Shown here: positions 11,640 through 24,655 of the stretch, in pieces
How positions within the stretch are numbered: position 1 is the first letter of the stretch
Layout of the letters: every line of letters begins with the position of its first letter
The notes under the pieces: generated by a model
Databases searched by the model: none
What the model was told of the DNA's origin: nothing
Seen by the model: only the letters and a program-made list of their open reading frames with translations
Assembly (NCBI GenBank): GCA_947247005.1
Contig: OX365955.1
Location: 1,684,001-1,748,000, forward strand
Reading direction: 5' to 3'
Length of the DNA: 64,000 bases
Origin: Spisula solida
Lineage: Eukaryota > Mollusca > Bivalvia > Venerida > Mactridae
Program-made: the position numbers and the translations under genes

Positions 11640-12690
11640 TATATGACATACCAGTAACCCGATACGATACTGGGAATCACCTTGTATAAAATATGGGAAT
11701 TCACCTTTGTATTTATACGGGAATTCACCTGTGTATGTATACGAGGATTTCGCTTTGTGCAGAAATACGGGTCAATGTATTCTTACAGTCACCGAATTAA
11801 ACTCGAATTACTAAACAAACAAGTTTAGGAATGACTAATGTTAAAACGTGGAAAATGTTTTAGTCACGTCTTCAATTCTAATCAATAAGGTATGGTTGAC
11901 TCCGTGGATGATGTCATGAAACAATACTTTAATGTGTCCGCCATTGGGTAATTATGTCTCAAAAACCCTAGACAGCAACACTCAACATGGCATTGACGAT
12001 AGTTGTTTCAGTTATCTCACTGGTGCAAAAGAAGATGTGAATGTGACACTAAATCAAACAATAGCACTTCATTATATGACTACTTTACACAAGATGTTTG
12101 AGTAAAGTATACATCAAGATGTTTGGAAGTTTTCTATGTTGATTATTCTCGTACATAGTACAACAAGAAAAGTGTGCAAAGAAGGAATTGAAGGACAGCA
12201 CAATGAAGCTTTTGTTATGATAGAGACTTTATTTGAACCGATGTCAGTTCAGGTTGCACATTTCATTGAAACAGTTGTAAATCAGAGTAAGAGCTCGGAT
12301 GTATATGGGTCTAACTTATAGCAGATGTATTAGACTAGCGGATGATAATACAGTTATACCTGCAAGAGAAATGGTTATAATGAGAATGCTCCTTAGAAAT
12401 CGGTTTATAGCCGAATTGCCGGGATACAAACCGTGCAGCAACAAATAGATGAAAGAAAACGGTTCTGTATATGCCCAGCAATACAGTAAAACCTAACTAA
12501 TAAGGCCATCCTTGGGACTTTGGAAATGCACTGATTATAGATATTGACCTACTATTAATACGTGTAGTGCACACAACAGTGAAATCATAGAAATTGACTT
12601 GCACATAATAAGACTTAATACGGCAGATCTACATTTGTAACTTGGCCATTCAGCGTGTATAGATTAGCAAGGACAGGTCATTTTTTTCAT
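11640..12690. other. intergenic, nothing firm
   Basis: No convincing gene. The 61-codon ORF at 12136-12321 is unrecognised. At 12484 'tacagtaaaacctaac' resembles one end of a TA-type MITE, but no matching end was found. Confidence 0.4.
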
Positions 12691-12694
12691 TCAA

Positions 12695-14045
12695 TTAAAC
12701 TATAACATGTTATACGTCAATGTAAAGATGTTTTCAAATGCATGCCATTGCAGTTTAAATGAGGTCTTTATCTTTAACGGTTAAAAAGTTATTCCATGTT
12801 GAAGTTTCTATGGTTACCGAAAAGGTGAAGTCAAATATGGGGTTTACTGCCATGGGTGTAAAATACTTGTATTACAAATAACACTGCCAAGTGTTGCATA
12901 TGAATGGAAATATGTTTTCATATGCTGACCGTTGCAGTTGAAATGGGGTATTTATCTCCAACGGTTAAAAAGTTATTCCATGTTGAAGTTTCTATGGTTA
13001 CCGAAAAGGTGAAGTCTGAAATGGTGTTTACTGCCATGAATGTGATATAATTTTATTGCTTATAAACCTGACAAGTGTAGCATATCAATGGAAAGATGTT
13101 TTCAAATGCTGACCATTGCAGTTGAAATGAGGTATTTATCTCCAACGGTTAAAAAGTTATTCCATGTTGAAGTTTCTATGGTTACCGAAAAGGTGAAGTC
13201 TGAAATGGTGTTTACTGCCATGAATGTGATATAATTTTATTGCTTATAAACCTGACAAGTGTAGCATATCAATGGAAAGATGTTTTCATATGCTGACCGT
13301 TGCAGTTGAAATGGGGTATTTATCTCCAACGGTTAAAAAGTTATTTCATGTTGAAGTTTCTATGGTTACCGAAAAGGTGAAGTCTGAAATTGTGTTTACT
13401 GCCATGAATGTGATATAATTTTATTGCTTATAAACCTGACAAGTGTAGCATATCAATGGAAAGATGTTTTCAAATGCTGACCATTGCAGTTGAAATGGGG
13501 TATTTATCTCCAACGGTTAAACAGTTATTCCATGTTGAAGTTTCTATGGTTACCGAAAAGGCAATGTTTGAAATGGTGTTTACTGCCATGAATGTGATAA
13601 AATTCTATTGCTAATAAACCTGTCAAGTGTAGCATATCAATGTAAAGATGTTTTCAAATGCTGACCATTGCAGTTGAAATGAGGTATTTATCTCCAACGG
13701 TTAAACAGTTATTCCATGTTGAAGTTTCTATGGTTACTGAAGAGGCGAAGTCTGAAATGGTGTTTACTGCCATGAATGTGATATAATTTTATCACTACTA
13801 AAACTGTTAAGTGTTGCATATCAATGGAAAGATGTTTTCAAATGCTGACCATTGCAGTTGTAATGAGGTCTTTATCTCCAATGGTTAAAAAAGTTATTCC
13901 ATGTTGAAGTTTCTATGGTTACCGAAAAGGCGAAGTCTGAAATGGTGATTGCCATGGACGTGGTATAATCTTATTACTACTAAAACTGTCAAGTGTATCA
14001 CAGAAATGGAAAGATGTTTTCAAATGCTTACCATTGCAGTTCTAA
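12695..14045. repeat. 184-bp satellite, about 7.3 copies
   Basis: The 'gatgttttcaaatgctgacc' landmark recurs at 12727, 12911, 13095, 13279, 13463, 13647, 13831 and 14013: six exact spacings of 184 bp and a last one of 182 bp. Each unit includes 'gttattccatgttgaagttt' and 'ctatggttaccgaaaagg'. Copies in the centre are the most alike and outer copies have drifted, as expected when unequal exchange homogenises the middle. Confidence 0.92.
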
Positions 14046-14088
14046 CAGCTAAATAGAGAATAATAAGTTACTGTTTTGGATCAAAATG

Positions 14089-14161
14089 TTTATCTGGCTA
14101 GGCGGAGTTTATTGGTGGAACAGTAGGCGAAGCTGATTTCCGCTGCCAAGCTGGATAAACT
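14089..14161. repeat. imperfect hairpin at the edge of the 184-bp array
   Basis: 'gtttatctggctaggcgga' and the downstream arm that reads, in reverse complement, 'gtttatccagcttggcagcg' form an imperfect ~20-bp stem with a ~33-bp loop immediately beyond the last satellite unit. Confidence 0.45.
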
Positions 14162-14189
14162 TTTACTTCATCCACATCACTAAACTACG

Positions 14190-14262
14190 AAAATCATGTA
14201 GTAGTGTGTAAGTGAAAGGCCCTGGGTTTGAGCCCCAGTCTGGCTGCACACTTTTCTGACCA
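14190..14262 (+). repeat. possible tRNA-derived SINE fragment
   Basis: 'ccctgggtttgagccccag' resembles a tRNA T-arm/B box (consensus GGTTCGAnnCC) with one change. No clear A box lies upstream, so this is at best a truncated or decayed tRNA-derived repeat. Confidence 0.3.
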
Positions 14263-14519
14263 TGTTTCAGTCATATAACATTGTTGTCCATCGTTGTTGC
14301 ATTTTGTATCGCAGTCGCAATGTTTTATCAAAATTCTTACAGTAGTGTGTTGTAGTAGATTGACATTTAACATGACACCAACAGGTTTCCGTAGCTTAGT
14401 ACCAAACACATCCATGTAGGCCTACAGCTGTAATCTACCATGTAAAAGAGACATAACTAATTGTACCAGGCTATGTAGATTGGCCTCCTAGATGGTAAAT
14501 AACCAACATATTAAACCAA

Positions 14520-16020
14520 CATACCAAACCAGTCGTTGCTCAAGCCAGTGTACTATATCAGTCAGTCAGCAAAATAAAGCAGTGACTAAAAGTTTCAAAG
14601 TTTATTGCGCAAAATTTATCAAAGGGCTATACACAAGGAATATATATAACACATACATATGACATGTGTTTGAAATTTTACATAATTATGAAACATAACT
14701 TCATCATTCTAAACCAGTCTATTCATTTAGTCGGCGTACGAAACCAGTCAGTTCATCAAGTCAAAACGGAACCAGTCAGTTTATTGAGTCGACATATGAA
14801 ACCAGTCAGTTCATTGAGTCAAAACGAAACCAGTCAGTTTATTGAGTCGACATATGAAACCAGTCAGTTCATCGAGTTGACATGCAAAACCAGTCAGTTT
14901 ATTGAGTCGACACACAAAACCAGTCAGTTTATCTAGTCGACATACTAAACCAGTCAGTTCATCAAGTCGACATACGAAACCAGTCAGTTCATCGAGTCAA
15001 AACGAAACCAGTCAGTTCATCGAGTCGACATATGAAACCAGTCAGTTCATCGAGTCAAAACGAAACCAGTCAGTTCATCGAGTTGACATGCAAAACCAGT
15101 CAGTTTATCAAGTCGACACACAAAACCAGTCAGTTTATCTAGTCGACATACTAAACCAGTCAGTTCATCAAGTCGACATACGAAACCAGTCAGTTCATCG
15201 AGTCAAAACGAAACCAGTCAGTTCATCGAGTCGACATATGAAACCAGACAGTTCATCAAGTCAAAACGAAACCAGTCAGTTCATCGAGTTGACATGCAAA
15301 ACCAGTCAGTTTATCAAGTCGACACACAAAACCAGTCAGTTTATCTAGTCGACATACGAAACCAGTCAGTTCATCGAGCCGAAATACAAAACCAGTCAGT
15401 TTATTGAGTCAATATACAAAACCAGTCAGTTTATCAAGTGGACATTCTAAACCATTTGGGAGCTTGAGTCTGCATACAAAACCAGTCAGTGGCTAAAATT
15501 AACACATTAAACCAGTTATTTCATCGTATTGAACCAGTCAGACAATTGAGGCGACATACCAAGCCAATCAGTAGCTTGAGTTGCAAACTAAACCAGTCGG
15601 TTGCTTGAGTCAACATATAAAACCAGTCAGTTCATGATATTAAATCAGTCAATACATTAAGTCGACATTCTAAGCCAGACAATTGCGTGAATATAGCCTA
15701 TATAGATAACTAGCCAGATGCTGGAGTCAGCATATTGCACAAGTCGGTTCACGATACATAACCAGTTAGTTGCTTTAGTCAGCATATCTAAACCAGTCAG
15801 TTCATAATACATAACCAGTCAGTTGCTTTAGTCCGCATATTAAACCAGTCGGTTCATAATGCATAACCAGTCATTTGCTTGAGTAGGCATATTGAACGGT
15901 TTAAAAAGTCGGTTCATGATACATAACCAGTCAGTTGCTTTAGCCAGCATATTGAACCAGTCGATTCACACTATACATGTATAACCAGTCAGTTGCTTGA
16001 GTAGGCGTAGGCATATTGAA
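14520..16020. repeat. 27-30-bp minisatellite 'aaaccagtcagttcatcgag'
   Basis: About 45-50 degenerate units of 'aaaccagtcagttcatcgag' plus 'tcgacata' fill the interval. Spacing between successive 'cagtcag' motifs is 27-30 bp, in a loose higher-order pattern alternating 'tcgacata', 'tcaaaacg' and 'ttgacatgc' linkers. Units become irregular after 15,440. The open frames across it (14664-15348, repeating NQSVHRVD-like residues) follow from the repeat and are probably not genes. Confidence 0.9.
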
Positions 16021-16587
16021 TGGTTTAACCTTTAAAACTTAAGTTTGAAAATACATGCAAGAAACACAGTTTTTATCAGTGATATCCCCTTGATCATCAT
16101 TTTCTATGAAATAAAGGAAATAAGTTCACTTCAACACCTGAAATGATATTCCCACATCCCTTTGTCAAGAAAAAATAAATATTTGAGCAATTATTTAATA
16201 AAATCAGAACAAAAAAAATTAACATAATTCTACTTTAGTGATGAATGTCTTCACAAAGAGTTAAGTTTGTGTTATACAATGGAACCTTATAGTCATACCA
16301 TCCTTGAAGTAGGGTCTCATTATTGAGTCGGTCTTCATTTAGGGGTTATAACAAAATGTTAATAATGAGATTGGCTAAAACGAGAGTTCACTGTTTGGAT
16401 ACAATTTATAAGATATCATTGACAAAATATGATAATCACAATATCTAGATAATTTGATATGAATAACTGAGAATATAGTATTTAATGTGCACATGATACT
16501 TAAGAGTAACAATATAATACATGTACTATGCAAAATGTACTGTAATATATGCAAAAGGCATGTTAGGCTTCTATAAAATAAACAAAT
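16021..16587. other. intergenic, nothing recognised
   Basis: A+T-rich, without recognised repeats or genes. Confidence 0.4.
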
Positions 16588-16680
16588 CCACTGTAAAAAA
16601 CAGTCAAAATAACAAAATGATAATTTCACTGTAATTTTCACTGATAAATCTCTATAATCCATTGAGAGCAATTAATAACC
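16588..16680. repeat. dispersed repeat, copy 1 ('ttcactgtnattttcactga')
   Basis: This segment and 59317-59413 share 'aataacaaa', 'taatttcactgt', 'attttcactga', 'aaatctc' and 'aatccat' in the same order, so both are copies of one interspersed element. Confidence 0.55.
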
Positions 16681-17248
16681 AATTTTATTTTTTTTTCTGT
16701 GAGAGAAATGTTTGGTCTTTATTAAGGCATGTATTTTATATTGGTGGTCTTTCTTGGCAGGTTGTCATTCTTAACACATATTTCACTGTTTATTTGTGTA
16801 AGGGGGTACAAGAATGCTTGGAATCTGGAATCTCTAAATTTCTATCCTGGTCACAAAAATAAATCTAGCACCAGTGTTCTGTGAACATCCATCTTGCTTC
16901 TTCAGGACACTATATATTTTCTATATGGATTCAATGCACCAGCAGGTCAAATACTACCTGAAATATGCATAAAACAATTCACAATTTCTGCACATTGATA
17001 AATAAAACCAAAAATGTTGAAATTTACATGTAGCCTACAATTATTGTACAAAGCACTATATTTGATTATACATGCTACTATTTTAAAACTAAATAAGTGT
17101 ACCTGGATTGTATTTAATTATTAATGATTCATTCAATGCTCTGCAGACAGCTAGAAATGGCAAAATATAACATGTATTTCTATTTAACTATATTTTCATG
17201 TTTTTCAATGTTTTAAGCATTATATGGAATATATGCATTAACAACTAT
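16681..17248. other. intergenic, nothing recognised
   Basis: No repeat structure or convincing frame; a 66-codon ORF (16662-16862) is unrecognised. Confidence 0.4.
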
Positions 17249-17250
17249 AT

Positions 17251-17668
17251 AGTACAACCTCTGTAGAGCAACACCCTTAGTGAGCTGCAAATATTGACCT
17301 TTATATAGTCCAGAGAATTTGATGTGACTCTCAACCTTTAATTAGTATAATTTAACAGCTGATATAATATCTATATTTATAAGCTGGCAGTATCACATAG
17401 ACGCTCTAGGTGTAATATCAAAACAAATCTAAAGGACGGATATTACTTGATTTGCTCGCGGAAATTTATATATTCAACGCAAGAACCTTGTAATATATTC
17501 ATGCATAAAGGTCAGGCTCATGTCAAATTCTCAGTGCTTTATACATAGTTTGTTTCTCTGCAGAGGTTAAATTTAGAGTTTATATCAGCAAGGAGAAATT
17601 TTGAAGGTGTTGTTATAGAGGTTGTTCTAATGTTGCTCTACAGAGGGTCTCTCTGAGAGGTTGTACTG
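17251..17668. mobile_element. MITE with AGTACAACC termini, longer copy
   Basis: The left 'agtacaacctctgtagagca' and right 'gttgctctacagag' ... 'gaggttgtactg' arms are inverted and match the 8270-8445 element in their termini, but the interior is about 240 bp longer. TA flanks the right end. Non-coding. Confidence 0.65.
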
Positions 17669-17669
17669 T

Positions 17670-19300
17670 ATACATGTTAATAAAGAAAAGGACATGAACC
17701 AGATACAAGAAATAAGTATTACCATTTTATCCATAATCTTGTTTTGAGTGTGAAGATGTAAGTGGATCAATTCTTTTCCATGGTTAAACATTACATCACA
17801 CACTGTCACACATCATTCTACCAGTAAAATACAGTAAGTCTATGTTCTCTTCTACTATATAGTTAGTTCTTTTTGCTTGAAGTCCTGTAATAAAAAGAGT
17901 GTGAGAGTAATGCCTGACAGAATTAGGGCTGTGTTTTGTTGACATTAAAGCGACATGACATTGCTCACTGTGCACGACAGTGAGATATAATATTCCAATT
18001 TTGTATTGCGTTTTCGCATATATAACATATCACATTGTCATATCGCATTGTCATTTTAAAGCATGACACCACATCGCTATACAAGTGTGATGATGAAATG
18101 TGATCTAAAGTTTGTTCTGAGGCTTGAAACAATGACACCCTTAAAACACGAGTACATTCATGAGTGTACTAGTATGCATGGTGTTCTACCAACTAAGCAA
18201 ACTGGGTGACTGTCCTACCTCTCAGTCATCACTGCAAGATATGAATTGAGACATGGTTCATACACAATTCCCACACACCAATTCAAGGACTTCATCAAGG
18301 TAAAATTTATACTCTAAAGGCATTTTTCCAAACCTTTACCCAGGCACTGTCACTGTCATGACTCTTTGTGCTGGATAAACTTGAAAATGATTGTCATTGT
18401 TGTTCTTCAACAAACGTTCACGGGACTCTCCTAGGATACTGTCATTTATACACTAAATTCAATGGTGTCATACACAGTAACACCCAAATGCTCAATTCAT
18501 TATGTACCAGTGACGTAAGCACCGGCCGGTTATTTTCACATAATTGTGAAATGGCGGAATACAGTGACTTTATGATATACATACCTCAGCGGGTAGCATT
18601 GGCTTATTGGTGTCCATGCATGAAACACTGACCAGTCCCCCATAGTTGCAATAACTTGAGCTTTTACTAGAAGTAGTTGATGCGCTGGTTTCACTGCAAA
18701 TGTATATTACATAAAAATATATTATGTATAAAACTACAAAATGTTTTTATAAAATTAAATAGAATTCCTAATCATATTAAAAACACATTGTTCAAAATAT
18801 AAACATTGTCTTGACTTTGTCAAAACCTTGTAGGCCTACTAGTACTAGTAGATCTAATACATATATCTGGAAAGATCTACATTGTTATTAACAAAAACAT
18901 GTATGCTTCAAAGGCAACCTTGACTTCAAAATCAAATAGGGGTCAGCTACTGATGTGACCAACATAGCTATAAAGTTTGAAGAACCCCGGCCTGACCGTT
19001 CTTGTTTTTGTCAGGTACATGTAGATCTATTGGGTCTACAAAAGTCATATTCTTGTTAAAGGTTGGAATGACCTTCGTCCTACTAAATCAATAAGGGTCA
19101 TCTAATGTTGAATATACAACCTCCATGCAAAATTGGAAGATCTAGGGCACAACAGTTAGTCAGGTATTTAACAGATAGCATTTGGTTTATTTATATCACA
19201 ATGAGTGAGTTATAACTTATGACTTTTGACCTAAGTACTGACCTCGAATTCAATAGAGGCCATATATATTGATGACCACTTCTATATAAAGTTTATAGAC
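17670..19300. other. intergenic, nothing firm
   Basis: No recognisable gene. The 87-codon ORF at 18368-18631 has no assignable motif. Scattered phrases such as 'aagatctagggcacaacagttag' near 19136 are typical of dispersed repeats but have no visible boundaries. Confidence 0.4.
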
Positions 19301-19317
19301 CTTTGGCCAAAACCGTT

Positions 19318-19600
19318 CTTGGATTGAAATTATTCGGTCAATACCTCTACGGGACAGACCGACAGACATAAAGAAATCAATATAGCTGATCAGTTTAAGA
19401 CATTAACGGTGAACCGATGGCCAACGCCATGGAAAAATGCATTGGGCCATGAAAATGTGAAATTAAAAAAAAAATTGAAATTATTCGGACAAAACCTCTA
19501 CGGGACAGACCGACAGACATATAAAGTTTGCGAAATTAACGGTGGCCCGTAGGCCAATGCCATGGAAAAATGCATCGGGCCATGAAAATGTGAAATTTAA
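19318..19600. repeat. two-copy tandem duplication, about 140 bp
   Basis: 'attgaaattattcgg' ... 'cctctacgggacagaccgac' ... 'gccatggaaaaatgcat' ... 'gggccatgaaaatgtgaaat' occurs once from 19324 and again from 19477. The second copy is shorter by an internal deletion. Confidence 0.75.
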
Positions 19601-20960
19601 AGATAACCTGTCAGGCCATCATGCATTGTGGAAAATTATAGTAAATTATTCTCATTGTAAATTAACTTGGCATCACAGTTCCTTCAAATCTATTTGATAG
19701 CCCAATAGTTTGTTAAAATCTGTTAAGCCCCCACTGACCAGTATATGTAATGAAGCAGAAATTTACGGCAGATTTATTCAATCATTCTCAGGTGAATTGT
19801 AATACAATTTTCTGAAAATGCTGCAATTAAAAATAATCTGCAAATTACTTACATGCATAATTAATGACAATGGAATTGTCAATTTATTTAAACTCCAAGA
19901 ATATGTCAATTAATCCTATAAATCATGATTGATAAAAATTACATCCGAACTCGAGCATATCCGAATTATAGACAGTTATTTGTTTACTTTCCGGTGCAGA
20001 TGCTCTACTCCACCCTCTTTATTGAAACTGTTCGCGGCAATTCGCGGCATCTCACAATGCAACAAAAATGGCATGAATCTGTTCAGAAGGCCTTGTATTA
20101 TCCACAGAATACGTTGCAATTTATTGCAAAGGCGTATTTTTCATAGTATCGAGCGATGAAAATCGCTCAAAATTGAGTCGTCTAAGTGCAAAAATGAAAA
20201 AAATAAAATGTTACCAGATTTTGACAACTAACCTTTCAGACATCTTGTTTGCTCAAATTATGCTGACGTCATACCAAAAACCTCTTCCCTTCGGAGTATA
20301 AACCCAATATTTACACTACGGGTTTTTCGTCCTCTTTTTCATTTCGAGATTTTTTTACGCGAAAGTCAATATCGTATCTTTTTCAATTAACCGAACATAG
20401 CGGTATAAATATAAATTCGAGAGATACCCGATTCATTTCAAAGGATCATTCTCTCTTCTGTTTATTGCATGTAAAAATATATAAAAAAACATAAAAAAAA
20501 GTTTAGTTATTTAATTTTAAAAATACGATGTTTACAACGTTGACACATAGGCGGAGCCTCGAATTGAATTACGTTGACGTCGTTATATAGATGTCCCAGA
20601 TGGTATACATGCTTCTCAAAAAGTGAAACATTAAATGATCGAAAAATGAAATAAAAACTGATGTCTAAGCCCTATGAAACACTTTTAAAAGGCTCTATAC
20701 ACAAAAAACCTGGTTTTATCAGTAAAAATAATGTTAAAGATGAGGCAAAAAACACCACAGAACGTACCAGAGACGTTCTAGCGAACACACATTTTCAGGG
20801 GGAGCATGCCCCCATACCCCCTAGCATTCTTGCGTACACATTCAAATACCTAGCTACGCCCCTGTTCACTGCTTACACCAAGCCAAATACAAATATCCAA
20901 TTTTCGGATATTGTTGTTATACTACTCGAATGAACACATCAAAAAATGAACAAGCTATCA
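19601..20960. other. intergenic; possible decayed repeat near 20780-20870
   Basis: No convincing gene. The 'ttttcagggggagcatgccc' and 'ctagctacgcccctg' phrases in 20790-20862 resemble a common dispersed repeat. The 90-codon ORF (20661-20933) overlaps them and is probably not a gene. Confidence 0.35.
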
Positions 20961-20969
20961 TGTATAATA

Positions 20970-21060
20970 ACAAGAGGGCCCAAAGGGCCATAGGTCGCTC
21001 ACCTGTCCTAGTAGTCTATTGGATGACCCATATTGTATTTTCATCTATATTGCACAAAGA
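20970..21060 (+). repeat. 'aagagggcccaaagggcc' dispersed repeat head
   Basis: The 'aacaagagggcccaaagggc' followed by 'cataggtcgctcacctg' matches a repeat start I associate with molluscan interspersed elements. The 3' end is not defined by any visible signal. Confidence 0.45.
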
Positions 21061-22195
21061 CAAACATTGTGACCAAATATCACAATAGTTGTTAGAACGA
21101 AGTTCTAATAGACATGTTCCTAGGATTCCCTAGACCTTTGTCCTAACGAGACAACGATAACAGTGGTCATCTGTTGGTCATGACAAACATCCATTGTTGA
21201 AGCATTATTGTGTTGTTGTTGACCAGAAACCATTTTGTCCAGAGACTGACCAACATCAGCAAAAGAATATACCAAATAATCTTTGAGGAGGCACAATAAA
21301 GGGTCGACTTAACTGTCAGAGCTGCAAGGTCTATGATTAATGCTTAAAGCAGTTAGTTAAACATTGCATGGACCTATTTTGGTCGGCATTAGAATTGTTT
21401 TTCACTGTCTGTAACTCAAGCATGAAACAAAATTTGGAACACATGCTAATATTTTGTTTCATCGATGAAACAATGGAAGAAATCACAACACATTGAAAAC
21501 AGATTACTTTTATTGGTGTACAGTAGCTATCACATGAATGGAACAGTAATGATAGTTGAACAACTACTTCAAAGGATGTATGTAAGATAAGACCATACAT
21601 ATATTGAGATTTTGCATGTGTTTGTTTCTTAATAAGTACCGTGTATTTTCAAGTTTTCATGCATTATAAAGTAATCACAAAAGATAATAACTTTAAACAT
21701 AAATGATACAATGCCTAAGAAAATTTTCATTACAAAAAAACTTGAAATAATACATTCAATCAGATCCTACTAGAAACTTTGAAGAGATTGAATGATTAAA
21801 TTTAAAGTGCAGTAGTATCACATTATTTTCTAATTGCTTCTTACCAGCTTGTATCATTCAAAAATGAAATACATGATACTTTTACATAAACAGTCAGCAA
21901 TTTGAATATGATGATGATAATGAAAAGGAAGTTTAATAACTTAGTTGCAAGGTATTTAACTAAAGCCATTGAGCATGCACATCTTCTATTTGAAGTTCTG
22001 GTACTATATGAAATTATAAAAATGTATAATCATGTGATGATTGAAAAGTGACATTAATTGTCTGAAGTTTTGTCCATAGGCATATCACAAGATAACACCA
22101 CCATGGTTTGTGAAATGTTATCGAATAAACTATGGCATAGAGCAATTAGTACATTTAAATTGAGTGAAGCAAATTCATAGTTTTAGTCCAGTTGG
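21061..22195. other. intergenic, nothing recognised
   Basis: A+T-rich DNA; the 87-codon minus ORF 21337-21600 has no recognisable motif. Confidence 0.4.
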
Positions 22196-22205
22196 TGCAA
22201 ATGAT

Positions 22206-22725
22206 TAGTGGTGAAACAATTGTCAAAGTAGCACAGTCCCACCCTTCAGCAAGACAGACTACTTAGCATTGATCACAGGGAGTTCATGATTACACACACA
22301 AGACATTATACAGTGGTGAAACAATTGTCAAAGTAGCACAGTCCCACCCTTCAGCAAGACAGACTGCTTAGCATTGATCACAGGGAGTTCATGATTACAC
22401 ACACAAAAAATTATACAGTGGTGAAACAATTGTCAAAGTAGCACAGTCCCACCCTTCAGCAAGACAGACTGCTTAGCATTGATCACAGGGAGTTCATGCT
22501 TACACACACCAAGACGTTATACAGTGATGAAACAATTGTCAAAGTACCACAGTCCTATCCTTTGGCAAGACAGACTACTTAGCATTGATCACAGGGAGTT
22601 CATGCTTACACACACCAAGACGTTATACAGTGGTGAAACAATTGTCAAAGTACCACAGTCCTATCCTTTGGCAAGACAGACTATTTAGCATTGATCACAG
22701 GGAATTCATGCTTACACTCTCAGCA
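22206..22725. repeat. 105/106-bp tandem repeat, about 5 copies
   Basis: 'gtggtgaaacaattgtcaaa' recurs at 22208, 22313, 22418, 22524 and 22630. Units fall into two subtypes: the first three carry 'gtcccacccttcagcaag', the last two 'gtcctatcctttggcaag', so the array grew in two rounds. Confidence 0.9.
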
Positions 22726-22729
22726 GTAT

Positions 22730-24370
22730 ACCCAATTGCCACTTCATGAGGATAAATTTTGTAAATATTTATCAAAACATGGTAATGGAAGTGATGTTTT
22801 TGTTCATATTTGGAAAAACTTCAGACATTTTTAGGACATGCAGATAGAACAAGTGATGTGCACATAAACATAGGTTGTAGATATAGAACCAGACATTATC
22901 ATATCTGGTGCTGTGACTCGGTCAAAACAGATAGCAGCATACACATATGTATCAGAACAAATGAAGATATCAAGCAAATACTCCTTCATTACAAAATTAA
23001 AACATGTGGAAATAACATTGTATGAACAGCGGGGAAAATTATACATAGAGGAATAATTCATTAGTTCTTTTTGTTTATTTGAGTGAAATAGTATGTTTTT
23101 ATTCACTTAAATTGAAGAGTATATCAATTAAATACATTGACAGCCAGTCAAAGTATGCAGCAATTACAATAAACAAAGAAACAGAACACTATGATAATGT
23201 GCCTGTACATGTACATACATTTGAAATGTTTAAAAACATGATAAGTATTGCATGTTACAGGCACATTTAAATGACAGTGGAATTCAAGCAATGGTACAAT
23301 TTACAACAGCTTTCAAGACAGTGAAGAGAAAAAGTAAACATGCATTTAAAAGCAAAGTGAAGATAAATATGATAGACAGTTGACACCACAAGCAATGTTG
23401 AGAAATTAATATGACAAACATAAAATTAAGGAAAATATATAAAAATGGCATTCTTCAATTATAATTAAACATTCAAATAAAATAACAATGAGAGATAATG
23501 AGTATGTTATTACTGTCTGACTCTTGTGTTAAATTGAATACCCTGTACTTATATTCATACAATTGCAAACTTTGCATGATTTAAAAATGACCAAACTGGT
23601 TGAATATTTGTGATTTAATATTGATACAGCATTTCTCGATGAAAATGCATTAAAACTGTATTTACAATTCCTCAATTAAAAAAGTAAATGGATCTGGGGT
23701 GGTATTCAAAAAGCATGTTTATGAAAAACTGCCAATGTCACAGCATAGAAAATATGAAGATGGCAATGCATCATACTATAGAAAAAAATCAAACATATTT
23801 TGACACAAGATTAAAGTTATATTTCATTTCAATTTATTTGTTAACTGTCAAGTTGATAAACCTAGTTTCAGGTAGATATAAAGAAAGGCTTGGAATACCT
23901 AGTTTAAGCTGGCAAAGTAATAAAAATCTTAAGAATAACATTTAGTGGTATTTCTTTGCAGCCACACAAATTAAAATTTGATGGTATAAAAACAAAAAGA
24001 GTGCAGTGACAAGATATTGTTGTTAAAAGTGCAAAAAAACACAATATAGCCTGGACAAAAGTATGAGAACATAGAAATTGAAGGTTGACATTAAATACTG
24101 CTTAAAAATGTAATATTTTCAACACAACAAATACATGAAACAAACAAAAAAGTGCAATATTAAATGTTCATACAATTACATATGTTCATAGAAAGGAAAT
24201 GTCTTGTATATTTAAGACATAATTAAATGACATACTAACTTAATTGAAGGCAAAATTCAAGCAATAATGACATGTAGATAGTTTACAATACACACTGAAC
24301 AGATAAAGTAACATACTTAACCAAATTAAGCATGTGAGATTGTTGGCCATTAGACAATTATTTAATAAAA
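22730..24370. other. intergenic, nothing recognised
   Basis: Strongly A+T-rich. ORFs of 60-90 codons at 22810-23025, 23079-23270 and 23688-23945 have no identifiable content. Confidence 0.4.
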
Positions 24371-24372
24371 CA

Positions 24373-24655
24373 AACAAGACTGCGTTCAATGAACGTTATG
24401 CCCCCTGTGGAAGCCTTGTCCATAAATAAGTTAAAGTCCAAAATTAGGTCAATGTGAAGGTCAAAATGGGGTCAGGTGATACAGGTGTGTGGAGAGTGTT
24501 CATATACAACATCCATGCAAGTTTGGAAGCTTTGTAGCAAGCCATAATGATGCTAGAAGAAACGGTCAATTTGGGTTAACCAGGACGGACGAACGGACGG
24601 ACGGACGGACAGGAGAATCACTATATGCCTCCCGATCTATCGATACGGGGGCATA
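24373..24655. mobile_element. dispersed 'tatgccccc...gggggcata' element, full copy
   Basis: The element begins 'aacaagactgcgttcaatga', has 'ttatgccccc' close to the left end and the inverted 'gggggcata' at the right end, and carries an expanded 'ggac' run (24590-24612). A truncated relative lies at 54368-54600. Non-coding, likely a MITE or SINE. Confidence 0.65.

Noticed and set aside
11096..11728. 210-aa minus-strand ORF as a gene
   Set aside because: It runs through the foldback MITE; overlapping frames on both strands are open because the inverted repeats lack stops.
14664..15348. Repetitive ORFs (NQSVHRVD-type) read as a repeat protein
   Set aside because: They arise from a 27-30-bp non-coding minisatellite whose unit lengths are mostly not multiples of three; the frame survives only by chance in short stretches.
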